Source: Desulfobacterales bacterium HSG17 (GTDB lineage Bacteria; Desulfobacterota; Desulfobacteria; Desulfobacterales; Desulfococcaceae). From it: a DNA stretch of 16,846 bases. The notes beneath the pieces were generated by a model. The model did no database searches. It was given only the letters and a program-made list of their open reading frames with translations, and was not told where the DNA came from. This document shows positions 1 to 6,915 of this stretch, in pieces. The translations under genes were made by a program, and so were the position numbers. The stretch lies in the NCBI GenBank assembly GCA_030377945.1, contig JAUCGD010000060.1, positions 1 through 16,846 on the forward strand, given 5' to 3'. The stretch's first letter is position 1. The number at the start of each line of letters is the position of its first letter.

Positions 1-480
1 AAAATTGGGAAAACATCATTTTTAATAAACTGGTTGAGTGATTATTATATTGGGTGGTTTGATTACAATATTCAAAATCTTGTAAAAGCAGTTGATGAAA
101 ATGATTCTAAGAATTTTTCAAAATATAAAAAAGCTGCAAAAAAATCAGGCACAACAGCAATAAAACATTCTAAAATGCTCGCCTCTGACAGGACTGAAGT
201 CTTCAAACTCACGGGCACATATTTCTGGCTGATCAATAACCCCAAAAAAGCCCTCAAATGGTGGAGTAAATCAATAAAAACTGGAGAACAGCTTGGAGCA
301 AAAATAGAGTTATCCCGCACCTACTTTGAAGTGGGTAAAAATCTCGCCGCCCCTCATAGCAAATATAAAGAATTAGACGGTATAAAATCCCGGGAGTATA
401 TTGATCAAGCAAAATCAATGTTTGAAGAGATGGACCTTGCATGGGATTTGAATGAGCTTGAAAAAAGTATAAGCAATTAG
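1..480 (+). CDS. C-terminal part of a TPR-like helical protein, 5' end outside the window
   Basis: The frame is open from base 1 to the TAG ending at 480, so this is the 3' end of a longer gene. A TTG at 34 has no ribosome binding site and is probably internal. The visible residues are helical. A clear TPR-like unit runs through GTYFWLINNPKKALKWWSKSI (about residues 62-82 counted from the TTG), followed by a second helical pair and a terminal FEEMDLAWDLNELEK motif. From memory, tails of this kind (MFEEMxLxWDL near the end) occur at the C-terminus of large Desulfobacterota proteins with class III adenylate cyclase and/or AAA-ATPase plus TPR parts. None of those domains is visible here, so the full function is unknown. 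Two decayed copies of this tail occur downstream (1361-1427 and 2602-2690). The next gene starts 18 bp after the stop. Confidence 0.7.
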   Translation, partial: KIGKTSFLINWLSDYYIGWFDYNIQNLVKAVDENDSKNFSKYKKAAKKSGTTAIKHSKMLASDRTEVFKLTGTYFWLINNPKKALKWWSKSIKTGEQLGAKIELSRTYFEVGKNLAAPHSKYKELDGIKSREYIDQAKSMFEEMDLAWDLNELEKSISN

Positions 481-498
481 TTTAAGAGAGGAAAGTAT

Positions 499-1359
499 AT
501 GAAAAAAGTATTGATATCTTATTTTTCCCAGAGCGGCACCACTCTATCCATTACAAAACAGATTTTAAAAGGAATGGAAGACAAACAGTTTGATGTGGAT
601 CTGTATAATATGGCAGATAGCCAACCACCGGATGTCAGTGATTATGACATGCTTGGTATTGGTTCTCCTGTATATATTTATCGTCCTCCTTTTATAGTTA
701 CAGAATACATAAAAAGCCTGCCGAAATTAAATAATCTCCCCTTTTTTATCTTTATATTATATGGCACCAAACCTGGAACAATGGGTGTTCAATTATATAA
801 TGCTCTCACTTTAAAAGGTGGAAAACAAATCGGATATTCAAAGTTTAAAGGAGCTGATTTCTTCCTTGGATATCTGCAAAGAGGAGTGCTGTTTTCACCT
901 GATCACCCCAATAAAGGTGAAAAAACAGATGCATACGAGTTCGGGCAGAAGATGACCACAGCTCTTTTTGACGACGAGTATATAAAACCTGAACAGGATA
1001 CCAATCCTGGAATAATTTATACGCTTGAAAATCTGGTTACCAAAAAATTTCTGGTGAATTATATTTACACCTGGTTTTTCAAAGTTGACCGGGAACAATG
1101 TAATTCATGTAAAATATGTATAAAAAAATGTCCAAATAATAACATAACTTTCGATCAAGATGATATCCCACAATGGGGGCACAATTGTCTTTTCTGTTTA
1201 TACTGCGAGATGAAATGCCCAAAAGACGCTATAAGATCAGTAATGGACTGGCCGATTATGGCTCCATTCATGAATTATAATGTACACGAAGGGAAAAAAA
1301 ATCCTTTAATTGAGCATGTGCAGGTGATTCATAATAAAGGGAAAACAAAACGAATTTGA
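499..1359 (+). CDS. EFR1-type flavodoxin/ferredoxin fusion protein
   Basis: This is a 286-residue cytosolic electron-transfer protein with no signal peptide or membrane segment. The N-terminal flavodoxin-like domain (about 1-165) has an FMN phosphate loop of the form SYFSQSGTT at residues 7-15 and a second flavin-contacting stretch at GIGSPVYIYRPP (53-64). The C-terminal part is a 2[4Fe-4S] ferredoxin with Cys201, 204, 207, 211 and Cys230, 233, 236, 240. This order matches the EFR1 family of flavodoxin-ferredoxin fusions in anaerobes, which are thought to shuttle electrons between flavin and Fe-S partners; the physiological partner is unknown. The ATG at 499 follows a good AGAGAGGAAAG ribosome binding site. 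It sits 18 bp after the TPR-like gene, so co-transcription is possible. A remnant of that gene's tail begins almost at this gene's stop codon. Confidence 0.88.
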   Translation: MKKVLISYFSQSGTTLSITKQILKGMEDKQFDVDLYNMADSQPPDVSDYDMLGIGSPVYIYRPPFIVTEYIKSLPKLNNLPFFIFILYGTKPGTMGVQLYNALTLKGGKQIGYSKFKGADFFLGYLQRGVLFSPDHPNKGEKTDAYEFGQKMTTALFDDEYIKPEQDTNPGIIYTLENLVTKKFLVNYIYTWFFKVDREQCNSCKICIKKCPNNNITFDQDDIPQWGHNCLFCLYCEMKCPKDAIRSVMDWPIMAPFMNYNVHEGKKNPLIEHVQVIHNKGKTKRI

Positions 1360-1360
1360 A

Positions 1361-1427
1361 TGAATTAATCAACATGTTTGAAGATATTAATTTTGCCTGG
1401 GATTTGAATGAAATAGCAAAAGTATAA
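1361..1427 (+). pseudogene. Remnant copy of the upstream gene's C-terminal tail (copy 2)
   Basis: From 1374 the sequence reads MFEDINFAWDLNEIAKV then stop. This lines up with MFEEMDLAWDLNELEKS at the end of the gene finishing at 480. The match is also visible at DNA level, with ATGTTTGAAGA and TGGGATTTGAATGA shared. There is no start context or ribosome binding site, and nothing upstream belongs to the parent protein because the EFR1 stop is at 1359. I read it as a decayed 3' fragment, not an expressed peptide. Confidence 0.6.
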
Positions 1428-1454
1428 ATGGTAAATTAATCAGGAGATGAGCAT

Positions 1455-2561
1455 ATGATACCCTTACTTTCACAATATCCAGGATTAAAGGAAAAAATCC
1501 CATTTGTTTCGTTGGGAGAGTTCCCAACTCCCATAGAGCATATGATCGAATTGGGAACTAAAATCGGTACAGACCATTTGTATGTCAAAAATGAAGGGTT
1601 AAGTGGTGCTCTGTACGGTGGAAATAAAATACGCAAGCTGGAATTTCTTTTGGCTGATGCCATTAAAAAAAAAGCAAAAGAGATTCTTACCTTTGGCTTT
1701 GCCGGCTCCAATCATGCCCTTGCCACTGCTGTCTATGCCAATAAAATGAATATCACGTGCATAAATATTCTTTTAGAACAGCCCAATGCCCAATATGTTC
1801 GTAATAACTTACAATTCAGCTTTGCATGTAATGCCGAACTTCATCATTTTAAAAATGAAATGCCAGGGTATTTGGCGACCTTAAAAAGGTTGATTAAGGG
1901 ATTAATAAAACATGGAAAGTTTCCCTACATCATAATGCCTGGCGGATCATCTCCCCTGGGGACTATCGGATATGTGAATGCTGCTTTTGAACTAAAAGAG
2001 CAGATTGAGAAAGGCTTGCTGCCTGAACCTGATCAGGTTTTTGTTCCTTTAGGCAGTATGGGTACTGTCGCAGGTCTTATGATCGGATTTAAAGCTGCAG
2101 GGCTTAAAACCCGTGTTATTCCTGTACGTGTAGTTGATAATAAATATGCAAATCAAGAAAAACTTATCAAACTTTGTAAAAAAACTTTGGCATTGATTCG
2201 TTCCTGTGACTCCTCTTTTCCTGAAGTTAAGATTATTGATGATGAAGTTGATATCATGCATGATTTTTTTGGAGAACAATACGCGCTTTTTACTGATCAA
2301 GGTATGGCAGCGGTACACCTTGCTGCAAAAACCCAGGGAATTAAATTAGACGGTACCTATACCGGCAAAGCAATGGCAGCACTTATAGGGCATGTTAAAA
2401 ACCACGGCACAAAAAACAGAGTGATTTTATTTTGGAATACTTATAATGCACACGACTTTTCAGATACTATAATAAGCATTAATTATCATCATTTACCAGT
2501 TGGTTTTCATCAATATTTTGAAAGGGATGTACAGCCTCTGGACAGCACTCATAATAAGTGA
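1455..2561 (+). CDS. PLP-dependent enzyme, D-cysteine desulfhydrase / ACC deaminase family
   Basis: This is a 368-residue fold-type II PLP enzyme, cytosolic. The Schiff-base lysine is Lys58 in YGGNKIRKLEFLLADA. The substrate carboxylate loop is GSNHALATA (Ser85, Asn86, His87) and the PLP phosphate loop is LGSMGTVAGL (199-208). Near the C-terminus the conserved Tyr302 is followed by Thr303 in the motif YTGKAMA, and Thr329 lies in FWNTYN. True ACC deaminases carry Glu and Leu at these two positions, while D-cysteine desulfhydrases carry Ser/Thr and Thr. I therefore favour D-cysteine desulfhydrase (D-cysteine to pyruvate, H2S and ammonia) or a related D-amino acid lyase. Length is somewhat above the usual 320-340. 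The start is an ATG with AGGAG eight bases upstream. It lies between two remnant copies of the TPR-like gene's tail. Confidence 0.82.
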   Translation: MIPLLSQYPGLKEKIPFVSLGEFPTPIEHMIELGTKIGTDHLYVKNEGLSGALYGGNKIRKLEFLLADAIKKKAKEILTFGFAGSNHALATAVYANKMNITCINILLEQPNAQYVRNNLQFSFACNAELHHFKNEMPGYLATLKRLIKGLIKHGKFPYIIMPGGSSPLGTIGYVNAAFELKEQIEKGLLPEPDQVFVPLGSMGTVAGLMIGFKAAGLKTRVIPVRVVDNKYANQEKLIKLCKKTLALIRSCDSSFPEVKIIDDEVDIMHDFFGEQYALFTDQGMAAVHLAAKTQGIKLDGTYTGKAMAALIGHVKNHGTKNRVILFWNTYNAHDFSDTIISINYHHLPVGFHQYFERDVQPLDSTHNK

Positions 2562-2601
2562 ACAGGAAAACATCAATACAACAGTGTCCCAAATGTTAAA
2601 C

Positions 2602-2690
2602 TTGATTAAGCAAAAATAATGTTTGAAGAGATGGAACTTACCTGGGATTTGAATGAATTGGAAAAAATATCCAGTTTCTTTTTAAAATAG
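2602..2690 (+). pseudogene. Remnant copy of the upstream gene's C-terminal tail (copy 3)
   Basis: Bases 2602-2667 align without gaps to 401-466, matching at 57 of 66 positions in my hand alignment. From 2619 the frame reads MFEEMELTWDLNELEK and then ISSFFLK before TAG. The same frame has a TAA stop at 2605-2607 inside the matching part (Gln codon CAA in the parent), so it cannot be the end of a longer protein. It is a decayed fragment. No body of the parent gene is detectable upstream. Confidence 0.65.
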
Positions 2691-2840
2691 TTGATTTTTA
2701 TTAATATCAGCGATAATCTTACCAGTGTTTATAGTAGTTTTGCTGTTTTTATATAAAAAACAAAACCTGAAAATCTTAATGATATTTTGCTGATGGCAAA
2801 TTCAAGGAGTGCATCTCTGGTTTGTCTGCTGCAATTGTTC

Positions 2841-2846
2841 AGGAGG
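2841..2846 (+). promoter_or_regulatory. Ribosome binding site fixing a TTG start for the WS/DGAT gene
   Basis: A perfect AGGAGG lies seven bases before TTG at 2854. The in-frame GTG at 2809 has AAGGAG directly abutting it (no spacer), and the ATG at 2866 is 19 bases from AGGAGG. The TTG start gives a normal WS/DGAT N-terminus (MSKTMTQADNFWYSMDDP). Confidence 0.75.
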
Positions 2847-2853
2847 TACAAAA

Positions 2854-4518
2854 TTGTCCAAAACAATGACACAGGCTGATAATTTCTGGTACAGCATGGA
2901 TGATCCTGTAAATTTAATGATTATTACAGGATTTTGGGAATTTAAATCCACTCTTGATTATAACCGGTTGTTTGCAACCCTGGAGGCAAATCTTGCATCT
3001 CTGCCAAGATTCAGGCAAAAAGTGGTGCCTGCATCTGGCCCTGGCTTGCCAAAATGGGTAAAAGATGAGCATTACGATTTACGTTCTCATCTTCACAGAG
3101 TTGCCCTGCCTGAACCCGGAAATAAAGACGAACTTCAGAATATGATCAGTCAGTTAATGACCATAAATCTTGATCATAACAAGCCACTATGGGATGTTCA
3201 TCTTATTGAAAATTATCAACAGGGTTGTGCATTGTTTTTCAGACTCCATCACTGTATTGCAGATGGTATTGCTCTGATGCATGTTCTTCATTCAATGACA
3301 GATACAGATCCTGATGCCCCATGGCCTGAACCAAAAGTATCTGAGAAAAAAAATATCAAAAGACAAATTCCCCAGTTTTCGTTTAATACCATGCTTTCTT
3401 CTGCAAAAAGAGTAGTAGAAAAAGGTCAGAAAATCAGTAAGTCTATTGTAAAAGAGATGAAAAATATTTCATCCAATCCAGGCTCGTTGAAATTCATGGT
3501 TAAGCTTGCAGCTAATCTGCCAGCAGATGTTGGAACTGTCCTGTCAAAACAGCTTATTATGAAAGCAGATCCCAATACTGCTTTTAAAGGAAAACTCGGA
3601 GTACAAAAAAGAGTTGTCTGGACTGATCCTATTCAATTGGGCAGAATTAAAGCTCTTGGAAAGGCAATCAGTTCTGCCACACTCAACGATGTCTTGATTG
3701 CAACTGTAACAGGATCCATGCGCAGATATTTAAAAACACGCAACATGCCAGTCAATGAGCTTGATCTCAGGGTAACTGTTCCTGTAAATATTAGAAAACC
3801 TGGAACTGAATTTGAACTTGGTAATAAATTCAGCTTAGTGTTTCTCTCTCTTCCCGTGTTTCTCAAAGATCCAGTACTTCGTCTCAAAGAGATAAAGCGG
3901 CGTATGGATAAACTTAAAATTTCTGCTGAACCCTATGTGAATTTTGGTCTGCTCAGCGCCATAGGGTATCTGCCAGAATCAATTGCAAAAAAAACTGCCA
4001 GGATTTTTGGAGATAAAGCGTCCTGTGTATTAACCAATGTGCCAGGGCCGAAAAAACCACTCTATTTTGCCGGCAGGGAGATATCCAATCTCATGTTCTG
4101 GGTTCCAAGATCCGGTGCAATCGGGCTTGGAATAAGTATTTTAAGCTATAATGACAGGGTGTCAATTGGTGTGGCATCTGACAATAGTCTCATGCCTGAT
4201 CCTGAAACACTGCTTGAAGGTTTTGAAGATGAGTTTAATCATCTTATTGATATTGTTCAGTCCGGAAAGATAAATCAGGAGCCTCTGGTTCTCCATGATC
4301 GTTTTAAAGAAAAAAATTCACGACAGCCTGACGCTGAATCAAACCAGGACTTAAATCAGGCAAGAGCAGGATTGTGTCATGCAATGACAAAGTCTGGTAA
4401 ACCATGCCGTAATAAAGCAGCCAAAGGAGAGTCTTTTTGCAGCATACACAATAAATACAGTAAAGAAGAAAGCCTTCTGAATGATGTTACACAAATTATG
4501 AAGGATCTTATAGATTAA
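2854..4518 (+). CDS. Wax ester synthase / diacylglycerol acyltransferase (WS/DGAT) with extra C-terminal Cys/His module
   Basis: From the TTG this is a 554-residue bifunctional WS/DGAT-family acyltransferase. The family joins fatty acyl-CoA to fatty alcohol or diacylglycerol, making wax esters or triacylglycerol at the inner membrane or lipid-body surface. The active-site motif HHCIADG (His132, His133, Asp137, Gly138) is intact. Other family landmarks are the N-terminal QADNFWYSMDDPVNLM, PLWDVHLIE (about 111-119), a central NDVLIATVTG and NVPGP near the C-terminus. After the usual end there is a charged linker and a short module with Cys508, Cys518, Cys529 and His532 (CHAMTKSGKPC, then SFCSIH), a spacing that suggests a small zinc-binding knuckle. 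It is the first gene of a tight operon with AAR-like reductases, which argues for wax-ester formation. Family assignment is secure; substrate is inference. Confidence 0.92.
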   Translation: MSKTMTQADNFWYSMDDPVNLMIITGFWEFKSTLDYNRLFATLEANLASLPRFRQKVVPASGPGLPKWVKDEHYDLRSHLHRVALPEPGNKDELQNMISQLMTINLDHNKPLWDVHLIENYQQGCALFFRLHHCIADGIALMHVLHSMTDTDPDAPWPEPKVSEKKNIKRQIPQFSFNTMLSSAKRVVEKGQKISKSIVKEMKNISSNPGSLKFMVKLAANLPADVGTVLSKQLIMKADPNTAFKGKLGVQKRVVWTDPIQLGRIKALGKAISSATLNDVLIATVTGSMRRYLKTRNMPVNELDLRVTVPVNIRKPGTEFELGNKFSLVFLSLPVFLKDPVLRLKEIKRRMDKLKISAEPYVNFGLLSAIGYLPESIAKKTARIFGDKASCVLTNVPGPKKPLYFAGREISNLMFWVPRSGAIGLGISILSYNDRVSIGVASDNSLMPDPETLLEGFEDEFNHLIDIVQSGKINQEPLVLHDRFKEKNSRQPDAESNQDLNQARAGLCHAMTKSGKPCRNKAAKGESFCSIHNKYSKEESLLNDVTQIMKDLID

Positions 4519-4551
4519 CCAGGATTCAGATATATTAAGTATATACAAATT

Positions 4552-4779
4552 ATGGCACACAGGATTTCTCAAAATGTTCAAGGCAGGTTTTATGTTGATT
4601 CAAACTGTATTAATTGCTCATTATGCCCTGAAATCGCACCGGCTAATTTTATGACAAATCACGAACTTGGCTATGAATATATCTGTAAACAGCCTGAAAA
4701 TATAAAAGAGAGAGAGTTAATTGCCGAAGCCATTGATTTATGCCCTGCTGATGCAATTAAAGAGGATAAAGGATTATGA
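4552..4779 (+). CDS. Small single-cluster [4Fe-4S] ferredoxin
   Basis: This is a 75-residue soluble ferredoxin. The ligands are Cys19, Cys22, Cys25 (CINCSLCPEIAP) and Cys64 (CPADAI). The second cysteine tetrad of dicluster ferredoxins is absent, as in single-cluster ferredoxins of Desulfovibrio and Pyrococcus type; Cys45 is an additional non-ligand cysteine. It probably supplies electrons to, or takes them from, a redox enzyme of the operon. No characterised AAR needs ferredoxin, so the partner is open. The ATG at 4552 has no convincing Shine-Dalgarno; the nearest AGGA is 27 bases upstream. It begins 33 bp after the WS/DGAT stop and ends 45 bp before the next start, in the same orientation. 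Confidence 0.85.
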   Translation: MAHRISQNVQGRFYVDSNCINCSLCPEIAPANFMTNHELGYEYICKQPENIKERELIAEAIDLCPADAIKEDKGL

Positions 4780-4814
4780 AATTTTATATTAGCACCCAAC
4801 TATAAGCCATGTTT

Positions 4815-4821
4815 GGAGGAG
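4815..4821 (+). promoter_or_regulatory. Ribosome binding site fixing a GTG start at 4825
   Basis: GGAGGAG lies just before GTG 4825. The longer option, TTG at 4813, overlaps this site and would add MEEI-like residues. Starting at GTG gives MKQIVSINLG, which matches MKQIINISLG at the start of the tandem paralogue. Confidence 0.75.
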
Positions 4822-4824
4822 ATA

Positions 4825-6894
4825 GTGAAGCAGATTGTAAGTATCAACCTTGGGACAAGTAAAGATGATTATGAATTTGAAACTGAATTCTTGGGTCAAC
4901 AGTTTAATGTTAAGCGTATTGGTGTTGATTCTGATATGGAAAAAGCTGCAGCACTGGTCCTCAAATGGGATAAAAAAGCCGATGCCATTGGTATTGGCAA
5001 TATAAAATTTCCTTATAATATTGGTCCAAAATCCCTGATACACAAACATGATGATACAATAAAAATTCTGGGGGAAAAAATTGAAACCCCTGTTACTTCC
5101 GGGAATACATTAAGGGATGTCTCTTTTGAGTGGGCATTAAGATTTATTGAGCATAAATTTACAGATTATTTTAAAAATTCCAAAGTACTGTTTCTTTCAG
5201 GCATGGTCAATTATAAAATTGCAAAGGTCATGGCAGAATACACTGACAATCTGACCTTTGCAGATCCAATTCGTGAAAATGGTATTTCCAAATTTATTCA
5301 CTCTCTTACAGGTCTTGAAAGCTATGCTAATGGTACAAATGAACTGCTTAAATGGCTGCCATCCAAAAGGCTTGAATCTTCTGTTGTTCCTATTAAAAAA
5401 TGGAATCAATACGTTTTACGAAAAGCCATGCAGAAAGCATCAATTATTGTTGTCCCATTTTATAATTTTTATGAATACCTTAAAGATGCCACTCTTGAAG
5501 AACTTGGCGGTAAAACGATTATTACATCTACTGCCTATGATGACAGGGTTGAATTTTTAAAAGAGAGAGGAGTGGATGTGATCATTGATACCACTCCTAA
5601 AATTTTGCAGCAGGTGGTGGGTGCCAATGTCATCGAGGCATTGATTCTTGCAGCTCTTGGGAAAAAACAGAACAGGGTTCATGATGATGATCTTCTTGAA
5701 ATCATCAGTCTCCAGAAAATGGATCCGAGAATGGTATATCCCTCAGGCAAAGAAAAAAGAGTGAACCGGTTTGCTTTTGTGATCCATCCTCTCTCCCAGG
5801 AGTTTTTAAGAAAAGACAAGACAGTGGATTTTCTTGCTGGATTTACACCGCCAAAATTTATGGATGCGGTTGAAAAGGTTATTGCCTACGCACCTCCATG
5901 GGTTTATTCAAAGGTTACAGGAATAAAATCTCCAACTGGTGCCCAGACTGAAGGCTGGCTGATCTCTGTGGGTGGAACACCAAAACAGATGTTATCTCAC
6001 AAGCCTGAATTTACATATTCAAGACTTTTACAGGCTGCAAGAATGGCAAAGAGAATGGGTGCCCAGATAATGGGACTTGGAGCCTTTACCAAGGTTGTAG
6101 GGGATGCAGGAGTAACAGTTGCCAAGAAAGCAGATATTCCTATTACCACAGGGAACAGCTACAGTGCGTCAGGGGCATTGTGGGCAGCTGCAGATGCAGT
6201 GCGCAGAATGGGACTTATAAAGGTTGAAAAAGGTAAAAAAATTGCAGCTAAAACTTTGGTACTCGGGGCAACCGGAGCCATTGGCTCTGTCTGCTGCAGG
6301 CTTCTTGCAAAAGCTTTTCAAGAGGTTATTCTTGCCGGCAGAAATACAGCAAAACTTCTGGCTTTACAGCAGTCTATTCTTGATGAAACTCCAGATGTAA
6401 AACTCAATATTACCACTAAACCAGACAAATATCTGGCAGATATGGATGCAATTGTAACAGCCACATCAGGGCAGGGAAAAAAAGTTCTGGATATTATGCA
6501 GGTAAAACCGGGGTGTGTTATTACAGATGTGGCAAGACCCCTTGATCTCTCTGCAAAAGATGTAGCAAAGCGACCTGATGTACTGGTCATTGAATCAGGT
6601 GAGATTGAACTTCCTGGAAATCCCGAGATGAAAAATATTGGTTTGCCCCACAAGGTTGTCTATGCCTGTCTTGCTGAAACCATTGTGCTTGCCCTTGAAG
6701 GCCGGTATGAGGTATTTACAATCGGCAGGGAAATTGAGTGGGAAAAGGTTCGTACAATCTACAAACTCGGGCTTAAACACGGCATGAAACTTGCCGCTAT
6801 TTCTGGTGTTAATGGTGTATTCAGTGACGATGATATATTAAAGGTAAAAGACCTTGCACTTAAAGCAAGAGATACAGCGAGAGAAAAAGCGTAA
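4825..6894 (+). CDS. AAR-like long-chain acyl-ACP/acyl-CoA reductase with novel N-terminal domain (paralogue A, catalytic Cys present)
   Basis: The protein has 689 residues from GTG. Residues from about 315 to the end are colinear with whole cyanobacterial acyl-ACP reductase (AAR, about 340 residues), which reduces fatty acyl thioesters to aldehydes with NADPH. Landmarks in order are GLGAFTK (417-423), TTGNS (441-445), the Rossmann loop GATGAIG (481-487), Cys615 in YACLAET, then EGRYEVF and KLGLKHGM. Cys615 matches the acyl-accepting Cys294 of Synechococcus AAR as I recall it. The N-terminal ~315 residues are not in AAR. They alternate strands and helices (KVLFLSG, IIVVPFYNFYEYL, GVDVIIDTTP), suggesting a second Rossmann-like fold without a GxGxxG loop. 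No signal peptide or clear membrane helix is seen. The WS/DGAT two genes upstream suggests the product feeds wax esters. The AAR relation is recognised from motifs by eye; substrate is inferred. Confidence 0.8.
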   Translation: MKQIVSINLGTSKDDYEFETEFLGQQFNVKRIGVDSDMEKAAALVLKWDKKADAIGIGNIKFPYNIGPKSLIHKHDDTIKILGEKIETPVTSGNTLRDVSFEWALRFIEHKFTDYFKNSKVLFLSGMVNYKIAKVMAEYTDNLTFADPIRENGISKFIHSLTGLESYANGTNELLKWLPSKRLESSVVPIKKWNQYVLRKAMQKASIIVVPFYNFYEYLKDATLEELGGKTIITSTAYDDRVEFLKERGVDVIIDTTPKILQQVVGANVIEALILAALGKKQNRVHDDDLLEIISLQKMDPRMVYPSGKEKRVNRFAFVIHPLSQEFLRKDKTVDFLAGFTPPKFMDAVEKVIAYAPPWVYSKVTGIKSPTGAQTEGWLISVGGTPKQMLSHKPEFTYSRLLQAARMAKRMGAQIMGLGAFTKVVGDAGVTVAKKADIPITTGNSYSASGALWAAADAVRRMGLIKVEKGKKIAAKTLVLGATGAIGSVCCRLLAKAFQEVILAGRNTAKLLALQQSILDETPDVKLNITTKPDKYLADMDAIVTATSGQGKKVLDIMQVKPGCVITDVARPLDLSAKDVAKRPDVLVIESGEIELPGNPEMKNIGLPHKVVYACLAETIVLALEGRYEVFTIGREIEWEKVRTIYKLGLKHGMKLAAISGVNGVFSDDDILKVKDLALKARDTAREKA

Positions 6895-6915
6895 AAGGCT
6901 TTTGGGAGGAAAAAT

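Larger units (their letters stand above)
2562..2853. other. Intergenic region upstream of the lipid operon
   Basis: It contains the remnant at 2602-2690 and then about 160 bp of very AT-rich DNA that probably carries the promoter of the six-gene operon. A weak sigma70-like pair is TTGATT (2691-2696) and TAATCT (2714-2719) with 17 bp between. An AT palindrome TTTTTATATAAAAA lies near 2746-2759. I cannot assign a promoter firmly. A GTG-initiated extension from 2809 is open but has no ribosome binding site at correct spacing. Confidence 0.4.

Noticed and set aside
2809..2853. Upstream GTG start giving a Cys-rich 15-residue extension to the WS/DGAT protein
   Set aside because: The AAGGAG there abuts the GTG without spacing, whereas AGGAGG is perfectly placed for TTG 2854, and the extension is not family-like.
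4813..4824. TTG start at 4813 for paralogue A
   Set aside because: It overlaps the ribosome binding site; GTG 4825 gives an N-terminus that matches paralogue B.
6318..6653. Minus-strand 111-residue open frame inside paralogue A
   Set aside because: It lies antisense to a conserved Rossmann domain, with no ribosome binding site or family resemblance; a similar shadow occurs in paralogue B.
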